Program-made: the position numbers and the translations under genes
Notes under the pieces: generated by a model
Told to the model about the DNA's origin: nothing
The model's input: the letters and a program-made list of their open reading frames with translations, nothing else
The model's database searches: none
Source of the DNA: Sebaldella sp. S0638
GTDB taxonomy: Bacteria; Fusobacteriota; Fusobacteriia; Fusobacteriales; Leptotrichiaceae
Length of the DNA stretch: 41,344 nucleotides
Assembly (NCBI RefSeq): GCF_024158605.1
Contig: NZ_JAMZGM010000030.1
Location: 1-41,344, forward strand
Direction: 5' to 3'
Shown: in pieces, positions 24,760 to 34,800 of the stretch
Layout: the number at the start of each line of letters is the position of its first letter
Position numbering within the stretch: position 1 is the first letter of the stretch

Positions 24760-26545
24760 CTAATATATATTCTTATCCCTCAAAACAGCCAGTGCTGTCT
24801 CTGCTGCGGCTTTCCCTCCTGCATTGTCCTTAGCCTGAACATTTACCGCGAATATAAACACATTATCTTCTTTCTCCACAAAGCCTACAAACCATCCGTT
24901 TACATTCTTTCCGTCCAAAGTACCTGTTCCTGTTTTCCCGAAAAGTATCTTCCCGTTATTTTCTGACAGCTTTAGTGCGTTTTTTACAGCTTTTATATTT
25001 TTATCATTAAATACCAGATTATCTGTATAAAAATCCTTCAGCAGCAAAACCTGTTCCACAGGTGATATCCGCAGAGAAGATTCCATCCAGTAATCTGATA
25101 TATCACCGCTGAGATTATAATTCCCATATGAAATTTTTTTATAATATGAATAAAGCTGTTTTTTCCCGGCCTTTTTATCTATTTCCTGAAAATACCAGTT
25201 TACTGAGTCTTTCAGTGCGCTTTCCAATGTCTGATCCTGATCCCACACACTGTACGAATTAGCTTTGCCGTTCCACTTCATAGAAGTATCACCGCTCTTT
25301 ATTATTCCCAGTTCCAGACCTATAAGCGCATCATATATTTTATATGTAGAATCAGGAGCTGGTGATACTCTTATCTTTATTATAAATAACATACTGATCA
25401 GTTTTCATATTATACAATACAAAACTTCCGTCATACCCTTTAAAATAAGTGCCAAGATCTTCATAAACTACATTTTTCCCCTGAAAATTATACTTTTCAG
25501 TATATGCCATCTGCGTCACCACAGATATCTGACTTAGTAAAAAAAAGCTCAATCCTGTGAAAATCAAAAAACTTTTTATTTTCATGCGTGTTGTTTCTCT
25601 TGTATAAACTGCTATTTTTTTTATACGGCTGCGAAGTTCCTTCTTAGTCCCGCCCAGACTTGCTGTCATAAATATATGAGAAGTATCAGATAACTTTGTT
25701 ATAAAATTAATGATTGTATACCCGTAATCAGAAAAAAACTCTTCATCAAGCAGTTTTAGTACTGAAGCATCACATGCTATCTCCCTGTCTGTACGCATTT
25801 GCTTAAAAATCATCCATACCAGCGGATTAAACCAGTAAACGACCTGAAAACCCGTCATTATCCAGTTAATCAGTACATCTTTACTTTTATAATGATTTAA
25901 TTCATGTAAAAATATATATTTTATTTCTTTCGTGCTGAATTGTTTTAATGTTGCACTCGGCAGTAAAATGTACGGTCTGAAAACTCCCGTTGTTACCGGC
26001 ACACTGATAAAATCAGAAATCCCTGCCGCGGGTTTCTTCTTTATTTTCAGCATATTGCAGCATTCATCAAATAACCCTTTTATTTCATTGTCTTCCAGCA
26101 ATACAACTGATTTTCTGATTCTACCGAGTCTGAAACCGCCAGCTGTTATAAAAAAAGTCAAAATGAAAATGCCTGCGATCCATAGTCCTATTAAAACTAA
26201 AATCAGATAACCGGGCATAATATGATTAGCAGACACTCCGAAATCCTGAATCCAGTCTGCTGCATGAACTAAGGCTCCGTTTCCGGCATTTTCTGCTATT
26301 CCCGCTTCTGCAACCTGTTTTGTATTTATCCTGTTAAATGTAAAATTATCCAAAGTTCTGTAATCAAAAATTCTGCTTGGTACGAAAGGTACTGCAAGGA
26401 TTATTAGAAACAAAAAACCTGTATTGTTCTGCCATTTTGAAGTAATATGTTTTCCAAAAACTTTTTTTATTCCCAGAATAATAAAAATAAAAAAAGATAT
26501 TGTAAAAGAATTCATCAAAAAACAGATAAAATTCGTTCTGACCAT
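24760..26545 (-). pseudogene. blaR1: blaR1 beta-lactam sensor/signal transducer, interrupted by a frameshift
   Basis: Two overlapping reading frames together encode a normal-length BlaR1 (about 600 residues). Part 1 (25352-26545, 397 aa) is the M56 membrane metalloprotease, with several hydrophobic segments, the zinc motif HELNHYKSKD near residue 201 and REIACDASVL. It ends FVLYNMKTDQYVIYNKDKSITSS and stops. Part 2 (24760 to about 25375) resumes, one frame over, RVSPAPDSTYKIYDALIG, the penicillin-binding sensor: STYK with the acylated Ser, DSVNWYF, YGN and GKTGTG. The junction lies near 25365-25380; skipping one base or gaining two restores the frame. Both halves keep every key motif, so the lesion is recent, a sequencing error, or a genuine split. 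It starts 1 bp after the blaI stop codon. Confidence 0.8.
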
Positions 26546-26546
26546 A

Positions 26547-26933
26547 CTATTTCCCTTTCTTGGCTATCCCTTCATCCAGAATCTTTTTTAGTTCATCTAT
26601 ATCATTCTCTGTAAGCTTATCCTGTTCCAAAAAATTAACTACCATAGAATTCAGGGCACCATCATAAAATTTATTCAAAAAACTGCTGCTTTCCTGCTCC
26701 ACATAATCTTCTTCTTTTATAAGCGGAGTATACACAAATACTCTCCCCTCTTTTTCATAACCAATAACGCCTTTTTTCACCAGCCTTGAAAGCAGTGTCT
26801 GTATCGTCTTTGGTTTCCAACGGCTTTCTTTTATGAGTATCTCGGTAACTTCTTTTGTACTCACAGGAGCCTTTGCCCAAATTAGCTTCATGACCTGATA
26901 CTCTGCTTCTGAAATGGGGAATGAATTTTTCAT
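26547..26933 (-). CDS. blaI: BlaI/MecI-family transcriptional repressor
   Basis: A 128-aa repressor. The winged-helix half (residues 1-75) reads ISEAEYQVMKLIWAKAPVSTKEVTEIL and TIQTLLSRLVKKGVIGYEKEGRVFVYTPLI. The C-terminal helical half forms the dimer and contains the family-type N-F-L stretch near the site that is cut or lost on induction. It represses its own operon and the divergent beta-lactamase gene by binding TACA/TGTA dyads. The start is ATG at 26933 with GGAGGTAATT upstream; the TTG 12 bp earlier is part of this ribosome site. Because the BlaR1 frame is broken, it may be a constitutive repressor here. Confidence 0.93.
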   Translation of the reverse strand: MKNSFPISEAEYQVMKLIWAKAPVSTKEVTEILIKESRWKPKTIQTLLSRLVKKGVIGYEKEGRVFVYTPLIKEEDYVEQESSSFLNKFYDGALNSMVVNFLEQDKLTENDIDELKKILDEGIAKKGK

Positions 26934-26948
26934 AATTACCTCCAATTC

Positions 26949-26973
26949 TTACATTTGTAATAAATTTATTATA
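26949..26973 (-). promoter_or_regulatory. blaI promoter -10 and BlaI operator
   Basis: TATAAT on the minus strand at 26968-26973 with no strong -35, followed 7 bp downstream by the dyad TTACATTTGTAA (26949-26960), a BlaI-type site positioned over the transcription start. Confidence 0.75.
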
Positions 26974-27021
26974 GCACAATTTTCGGGCAATTATAATATT
27001 TTTTTTTTATAAAAATTTTTC

Positions 27022-27070
27022 TTGACAAAAAAGTCTTACAAGTGTAAGATATAAAAAATTACATATGTAA
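27022..27070 (+). promoter_or_regulatory. Beta-lactamase promoter with two BlaI operators
   Basis: TTGACA (27022-27027), 17 bp and TAAGAT (27045-27050). The dyad CTTACAAGTGTAAG (27035-27048) overlaps the -10 box, and the perfect palindrome TTACATATGTAA (27059-27070) lies just downstream of the start site. This is the classic two-operator bla arrangement. Confidence 0.85.
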
Positions 27071-27140
27071 GATTTAATTTCAAAAAGTATTTTTACAATA
27101 CTTGCTTTTAACAAAAAAAAAATAATAAGGAGAACACTCT

Positions 27141-27977
27141 ATGAAAAGAATTTTATTAGTTATTATGCTGGCTTTTTCTGCAATTATTTGTAAAGCCCAG
27201 CCGAAATCCGTGGCTATTGTCACTAAAAATGCCCCGTCAAAGTATACTCAGGAGTACTTTCAAAAATATTTTGATGATTTGAATATAGAAGGAAGTATTA
27301 CTATCTATGATTACAAAAATAAAAAGTGGTTTTACAGTGATAAAAAAGATTCAGAAAAGCGTACACTTCCTGCATCTACTTTCAAAATTCCAAATTCACT
27401 GATCAGCATAGAAGAATATGCTGTAAAAGATGAAAATGAAGTTTTGAAATGGGACGGAGTGATAAGAGAAATTCCATCACACAATGCCGATACCGATTTG
27501 AAAACTGCATATAAAAATTCCACTGTATGGTTTCACCGGGAAATGTCAAGAAGAGTCGGAATAAATAAATATAAAAAATATCTGAAAGAATTTAGTTACG
27601 GCAACCAAAATTTGTCAGGGAAAGCTGACTATTTCTGGCTGGACAATACCCTTGTCATTTCGCCTGCAGAACAAATAAATTTTCTAAAAGGTCTTTATGA
27701 AGAAAAATACTCTTTTTCAAAAAGAACTTATGATATTGTAAAAAATGTCATGATTGAAAGAGAAACTGATACATATATCCTAAGAGCTAAAACAGGATAT
27801 GGAATAGTAGGGACACTGGATATAGGCTGGTATGTTGGATATGTGCAAACTAAAGATAATGTTTATTTTTTTGCCACAAGATTATCACAGGATGTTCCGA
27901 ATAAAAATAATGACTTTATTAACCTGAGAAAAACCGTTACTTTTAATATTTTACAGGATATGGGAATTATACAGTAA
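27141..27977 (+). CDS. bla: Class D (OXA-type) beta-lactamase
   Basis: A 278-aa exported serine beta-lactamase. The signal peptide is MKRILLVIMLAFSAIICKA. Class D marks are all present: S79-T-F-K82 (nucleophile Ser and the Lys that is normally carboxylated), S127-T-V129, Y153-G-N155, Trp166 (the tryptophan that shields the carboxylated Lys) and K217-T-G219. It should hydrolyse penicillins in the periplasm. Fusobacteria are known to carry class D enzymes such as OXA-85 (FUS-1), and this is probably in that broad group. The segment FSYGNQNLSG closely resembles ISYGNYNLSG of the neighbouring BlaR1 sensor. AAGGAG precedes the ATG. It is divergent from blaI and controlled by two BlaI-type operators. 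Confidence 0.93.
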   Translation: MKRILLVIMLAFSAIICKAQPKSVAIVTKNAPSKYTQEYFQKYFDDLNIEGSITIYDYKNKKWFYSDKKDSEKRTLPASTFKIPNSLISIEEYAVKDENEVLKWDGVIREIPSHNADTDLKTAYKNSTVWFHREMSRRVGINKYKKYLKEFSYGNQNLSGKADYFWLDNTLVISPAEQINFLKGLYEEKYSFSKRTYDIVKNVMIERETDTYILRAKTGYGIVGTLDIGWYVGYVQTKDNVYFFATRLSQDVPNKNNDFINLRKTVTFNILQDMGIIQ

Positions 27978-27987
27978 TTCCTAATAT

Positions 27988-28027
27988 AAAAGGGCTGTGT
28001 TGCTTTTTATAAACCACAGTCCTTTTT
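27988..28027 (+). terminator. Terminator of the beta-lactamase gene
   Basis: AAAGGGCTGTG pairs with CACAGTCCTTT (one G-U) around a 15-nt loop, followed by TTTTT, 11 bp after the stop codon. Confidence 0.85.
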
Positions 28028-28114
28028 ACTTTCTGAATAATCTTTAAATAATCCTGTATAGGTGAAAATTATATTTACGAAGCTTTTCCCTATTCTTCTT
28101 TCAGTAAGATTTCA

Positions 28115-28143
28115 TTGACATTATTTAGTATATGAATTATAAT
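28115..28143 (+). promoter_or_regulatory. Consensus promoter of the exported protein gene 28188-28754
   Basis: TTGACA (28115-28120), 17-bp spacer and TATAAT (28138-28143): a perfect sigma-70 match, 45 bp before the start codon. Confidence 0.85.
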
Positions 28144-28187
28144 TTATTAATTATTAAGTTATAAATTTTATTAAAAGGAGAGAAGAT

Positions 28188-28754
28188 ATGAAAAAAATAA
28201 TTTTACTTTTTATGGTTTTTTCGCTTAGCATTTTTTCAAAGAGTTTTGATTCAATGGCTTCAAAAAAAGCATTGGATAAATTTATAGAAATAGAACGTTC
28301 CGGAGATTTAAAAAAATATGCTGGTGATAAACAGGCCGAAGCTATGTTCGGCATAAGCAAAATGTCTGAAGAAGAAATCAGTGATATGAATAAAGGAAAA
28401 AAAATAATTGGTGATAATTATAAATATAAAATAACTAATGTGAAAGAAACCGGCAATAAGAGCGAGATAACTATGAATGTTGAATATGAAGCTGTAAATT
28501 ATGACAGTCCGCAGATGAAAGCAATTATTTTGGAGCTGGAATCAAAATATGGTAAACAGTGGTTTGAAAATAGTTCAAATGAAGAAATAACAGATAAGTT
28601 TATGGAAAAATATACAGATTTTTCTATTGTCAAAAAAACAATAAAAGTAAACATGGAAAAACAAAACGGATATTGGGATATTGACCTGAATGAAAATAAC
28701 GACTTTATGATAAGCTTATATTCACACGGCGAGCTTTATTTCTGGCATGAATAA
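28188..28754 (+). CDS. Exported protein of unknown function
   Basis: A 188-aa protein with a Sec signal peptide (MKKIILLFMVFSLSIFSKS, cleavage near residue 19). The mature part opens with a helix (SMASKKALDKFIEIERSGDLKKY), then ISKMSEEEISDMNKGKK, and alternating strands such as NYKYKITNVKETGNKSEITMNVEYEAVNY and the closing KQNGYWDIDLNEN. This order (helices, then a curved sheet ending in xGxWxI) is like NTF2-fold secreted proteins such as the DUF4878/DUF5105 type, but I cannot assign a family firmly. It has its own perfect promoter and AAAGGAGAG before the ATG, and ends at a terminator shared with the convergent autotransporter gene. Confidence 0.7.
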   Translation: MKKIILLFMVFSLSIFSKSFDSMASKKALDKFIEIERSGDLKKYAGDKQAEAMFGISKMSEEEISDMNKGKKIIGDNYKYKITNVKETGNKSEITMNVEYEAVNYDSPQMKAIILELESKYGKQWFENSSNEEITDKFMEKYTDFSIVKKTIKVNMEKQNGYWDIDLNENNDFMISLYSHGELYFWHE

Positions 28755-28794
28755 CTGAAATTTAAATGCATACTTTGTTACTAAAAACTAAAAT

Positions 28795-28830
28795 TAAAAA
28801 ACTGGGCTTTTATACCCAGTTTTTATTTTT
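28795..28830. terminator. Bidirectional terminator between 28754 and the autotransporter
   Basis: Perfect 10-bp stem AAAAACTGGG / CCCAGTTTTT with an 8-nt loop; T tracts follow on both strands, between convergent genes. Confidence 0.9.
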
Positions 28831-28889
28831 GATAATATATAAATGATATTCTAAATATCTGACTTATAGAATTTTTTTAATACACTTTC

Positions 28890-31800
28890 CTAAAATGCAG
28901 CCTTAAAAGAAACTCCTACCTTATAGTCTTCTTTATTGTCATTTCCTGCTCCGTATTCTCCTGTAAGGAATATCCCGTATCTGTCTTTTAACTCCACTCC
29001 TATTGTTCCTCCGGTTTTTATCTTACCCTTATCTTCGGCAGTTTGTGCCAGCTTGTGATACCCCTCTTCTATTACAGATAAACTTGCTTTTTCCTGTCTG
29101 TTCATATTTCCAAGTTCATATTCATAAGCTGCACCTATATTTCCTTTTATTTTCCAGTCTGAATTTGATCCAAGACTTTTTTCTGCCTCAAGTCTCAGCC
29201 CTATACTTGGCTTAATGCTGTAGCCGTCATTGCTTTCCACATTCAGACTTTCAGCCCCGCCTGTTTCCTCGAAGCTTTCATGCGCCATATATCCGAGTTC
29301 AAGCCCTGTAAACGGCACTAACTTTACATTACGTCCTATTTCAATATCTTTTCCTATTTCATTTAATGAACTTATGCCGTATACATTATAATCCGATTTC
29401 ATATCTGATTTTGTCCCGTCATACCATTGTATACTTCTGTCATTATTATGAAAACTTACTCTACCTAACAGATCATTTCTAAAGTTCCATCCATTTACAC
29501 TGTACTTATTATGTAATCCAAGCTGTACAGTATCTGCCTGATCTTCATTATTTGTATCTTTCATCTGAAAATCAGTTCTTGTATACCCCAGTGAGTAGCC
29601 GAATGTGTGTCTGTATGTTCTTTCTACTTCTCTAAGTGCCAATACCCCCACTGTGTTATAATCATACGATTCTACACCGCTGGTATTCTCCTTAGTGCTT
29701 CCTTTTCCTGCTATTACATTTATTTTCACATTTTCTTTTGTGTTATTTTCTGAGTTCTGCAATGTAAACAATGCATTGTTAAGTACCCCGTAAATATCCT
29801 GTTCCCTCTGATTTATATTAGCGTACACACTTCCTGAAAGCTGTTCAAAACTGTCTCTCAAAGTATTTTCATCTGTTATAAGGTCTAACTTATCATAAAT
29901 TTTCAGTGCATCACCCTGGGCATTAAGATATTTATCCTCGATATTTTTAGCAAATCCGTCATACCATGCACCTTTGGTAAAGTTATCATAGTCAATTTTT
30001 TCCATCCATATATCTATTTTACCCTGATCATTAGTTACAGGTATTGCATCAAATGTAAGCGAGCTGCTTTTCACTGATACTTCTCCGGTATTTTGCCCTC
30101 CTTCTGGAGTTGTCGGATCAAATACATTTTCAAATTTATACACTCTTGCATTTGTTCCCTGTGTGAATAACGGATCTATTTTTACGTCATTATCTCCGAA
30201 ATTAAAGCCTGGCGCCACTATACTTACACTGTTGCTCAAAAGAAAGCCTCCGTTTATATCATCAGGCGAATAGCCATTCAAAGAAATTTCTTCCATTGTT
30301 GGTACCCTAAAACTCGATGAATCTGGTTTTATAATAAGATTAAAACCATCCAGTTCAAATTTTTCATCAACTTTTATAATACCGGCATTTATTATACTAG
30401 GCGGCGTATAAGCTGCATCGCCGGTTACTACCTGCTCTGAACCTATTGTTCCCGAGGCGATTTCTATTAATCCGTAATTTTCAAGGATTGAACTTCCGGA
30501 AAGCTGTATTCCCGTGCTGTTATTTCCATTTATATATATTTTCCCTGTGTTTTCATTTATTACTTTTGAATTGGCATTAGCATAAATTCCCATACTGTTA
30601 TTTCCATTCATTGTTATAGTACCGGCATTTGTAATCTCGGTATTTCGTGTTCCCGCTATACCTATACTTCCGTCACCTGACAGTGTGATATTACCTTCGT
30701 TTCTCACAGCTCCTTGTTCTATATATATTCCCACTGCTTTTTCCGATGCAGAAGTTATGTTGCCGGTATTCAGAGACTCATTTATATTACTTACAGAATA
30801 AAATCCTACTCCGTTTGAGCCAACTGTTATATTACCGCTGTTTTTCATATTTTGTACATTTTCTCCGTAAAGCCCCACTGAATACTTATTTGCAAATGGG
30901 TTTTCAGGATCAATTATAACAGAATCTCCGATTTTTATATCACCGCTGTTATCTATACTTCCTGCTTTATTGTATATCCCTATATTTGCAGTTCCGTTAT
31001 CTCCTGTTATTACCGCTTTATTTGTTATATCCCCGCCGTTTATCAAATAAAAACCTATAGAATCAGAGCCAGCCATATTCAGATCAGCACCTGCTTCATT
31101 ATTTACAGTTGTTTTTCCGTCAGAATATACCAAAACACTTTTATCTTCCAGATTGGATATATTTCTTCCCGTATAAACAGAATCTTTACTTAGAACTACA
31201 CCATAACTGTCACTGCTTACACTTATTCCGGCATTATTATCAATCACAGCCCCGTTAGTCCCATATATACCTACAGTTTTTTCACCTGTTAATGTCAGGT
31301 TCCCGCCAGTAATATTCAGATTACCGGAGTTCATATAAATACCGGTACCTGACAACCCGACTTTTACATCTCCTGCTGTGTGGTTTACCTCTCCGCCCTT
31401 GCTGTAAATACCAATAGAATTTACTCCTGATATTATATCCGCAGAATTATTAACCGTTCCCTGAGTATTATTATTAAATATTCCTATAGCTGGATCAGAC
31501 ATACTTACTGAATTTCCTATTTCTACAGAATTTCTGTTATTAAAAGTCTTTGCACCATCTGATGTGATATAGACACCTACTGATTTATCACCTGTTAATG
31601 TTATTACACCATTATTTTCACCTGTAATATTATTGCTTCCGTCAAGATAAATACACACACTTCTTTCACCGGTACTATTTATTGTCCCGTAATTAGAAAC
31701 ATTGTCTCCGTCTTTTATGTAAAGCCCTGATGATCCTGCACCAATTTCTATATGTCCTGTATTTTCAATGCTTGTACCTGAACCGCTTCCGTATAATCCC

Positions 31801-34800
31801 ACAGAAGAACCGCCCAGATAAATAGTTCCTTCATTTTTAGCACTGGCTCCATTAGTCGCATAAATTGCTGTTGATTTATCTCCGCTAAAGTTTATTACTC
31901 CCTTATTTGTGGCTTCCTGATATACGGTTTCCCCGTTTATAGTTACCGGAATGCCTCCGGAATACCCGCCTGTAAGAGCTATACCCACCATATTATTTCC
32001 TGCTGCACTGATATATGAATTATTTCCGAGCAACACTGCTGAATTAATCCCTGATATAAATGTTCCTCCGTCTCCCAATGAAGCACTTGAATCATAATAC
32101 AAAGTTCTGTCTTTTATATTTTGTACTATATATTGTGAATCTGATGTAGAATTAACAGAAAAATTCTGGTTAAAAGTTCCTGAACCTGCCACATTGAAGA
32201 TTACTATTCCTTTACCGTCTACATTAACCGTTCCGGAACTCATAAATGATGCAGTTCCGTCAGTATACACACCTACAGAATTATCCCCTAATAAATTCAA
32301 TTCCAGATTATCCGAATATACGGAATTATCTTTGATATAAATTCCTGTTCCATTTTCTCCCACTGTTATCTTAATAGGTCCTGAACTCATAATATAAGAT
32401 TTATTTGAATATATACCTACACCGCCTTTAGAAGCACTTACATCAATGTCTGTACCGCCTTCTAAAGCCAGAGTTCCGCTGCCGTAAGTTCCCCCGCTTG
32501 AATTCTCATTTACATAGATACCTATGGCTTTTTCACCAGAAGCTGCAGTTATTTTTCCTGAGTTATATACAGTAAAAGAAGAATAAGAAGTACTTCCGTC
32601 ATCTGGAACCGGATAAGATTCTGCGTATATTCCCACACCATTATTTCCGATGTTTATCTCTCCGTCATTTCTCGCAGTTCCTCCGGTAGTATACATACCA
32701 ATGCCGGTTTCACCATTCAGATTTAAAATACCTGTATTAGTCTGCCCTGCTCTTTTAGTATAAATACCTATTGAATTACTTCCTTCCAGATCTATTGTAC
32801 CATTATTTTCACTGCTTATTCTGTTATACTCATTAGCATTATAACTCTGCCCTATACCAACCAGATTATCCTCGGTTCCTTTTATTGTGACTCCCTGACT
32901 TACAGATACTCCGGATTTCCCTATTTCAGTATTTCTGTATGTTTTATCACCTGTATTATTGTTTTTATCTATATTAGAATCTATATCTATTACTAATAAT
33001 GATGAAGTTACCTTTGATCTTCCTAAACCGTTAAATTCTATTGAAGAACTTTCTGTAATATCTCTCAAATCACTTAAATTCACCTTTGTATTTTTAACAG
33101 CTATGTTAAAACTGTCTGAATCTGCATTTATAGTAAGTTTTCCGTTTGAAGTATCTGTTATACTGTTTATATATTCAGGAAGGTCAGCTTCGCTTGCTAT
33201 TCCGCTGCCTTCATAATAATATCCTATTGCCCCGTTCTTCAGATTGACATTTACATCTCCGTTTATTACAGTTTTCCCAGTCAGACTGCTTCCGTTATTA
33301 GTGAATTTTTGGAAAAAGAATGCAAAACTGTCTTTACCGTTTACTGTCATTTCCATTGCCTGTCCTGAAGTCTTAGACTGCAAAGAGACATTTCCTCCCT
33401 TTGAAAATATTGCAGCTCCTCCGTCACCGTTTATTTCAAGCCGGTCTGTTGTTATATCGGTTTCTGATGAAGTATTTACATAACCGCCATTAACATATAA
33501 AGAACCCGCTCCGCTGTAAACTGCTGTCGGCTGTTTTCCGTTCACTTCTATAAAACTGTTTTCAGATGTCATATTTAACCCGTTATTATAAATAGCTGTT
33601 GCATAATCTCCGTTCATAGTAATATTACCTTTATTTAAGCCATGCTCACCTGCTACCATTCCGGTGATAACCAGACCCAGACCTCCGTAGTTATATCCCC
33701 ATTCATTGGCATATGACGAAGAATTATTTATAATATCACCATAATTTTCAAAAGTTCCGTTAGTTACTATTACGCTCATTGCCTTAGCTCCGGAATTTAT
33801 TGTTACAGGCATATAGTTTTTTATTACTGTGGCATATGAACCTGCTGCAATGGAATTTTGAAATCCTGCATTTATGGGTTCTATGGAGTTAACAAGACTG
33901 CTGTCTAATATTACATTACCATAACTAACTTTTACCAAAGAACTCTGCTTGGAATTCTCCCCGAATTCTACTTTCTGTATTATTGTGTCATTTAATATCA
34001 TATCCATTGTTTTTAGAGTAGCAGACTGTGTTTCTCTTGATACTGCCGGTGTATTTGTTCCGTTTATTAATATATCCATATTTCTTACACTATCCAAAAT
34101 ATTGGTTCCAGTGGTACTCAAACCTCTTTGGACATATAATCCCACATTTTTGTCACCTTCAAGAATAATTTTCCCATTTGAACCGTCTATTTCTATTGAT
34201 GAATTTACATAATCATAGCTGCCGTACACTGATGCTCCGATTTCTACTGCTCTGTTACCGTTTCCTGTGATACTTATATTACCGGACTTTATTAATATTG
34301 GTTTTGTATATGGATCAACTGCTACAAATACCCCGACTCCTCCAGTTGATCCCGATACATTTTTAGAAGTAGATTCTATTATTATATTTCCTGAATTAAT
34401 TAACTCCCCTTCTTTAGAAGATGTCGCTGTTCCTCTGTCCAGCTGCATAGCGATTCCGCTCTGCCCCTGCTGTGTTCCGTCTTTTAGCGTTATAGTACCT
34501 GTATTTTCCAAAGTAGCTTTAGTTCCGAGATTTGCTGTTGAAGTTCCCAGATTCAAGCTCAATCCTACAAGAGCAGTAGAAGAAAAAGTATTTGTAGTAT
34601 TATTTGCCTGTAAAGTAAGATTTCCTGAAAATACTACCTTACTGTCTGTAGTGGCATAATATGGTCTGTAGCTTAAAAATCCCCAGTTATCATAACTTTT
34701 CCCGTCAGTTATCGACATATCCCAGTTACCTTTTACTTCAAAATTTCCGCTGTTTGATATATTATGTGCCGAAAAACCCGTAGTATATCCGGTATGGGTA

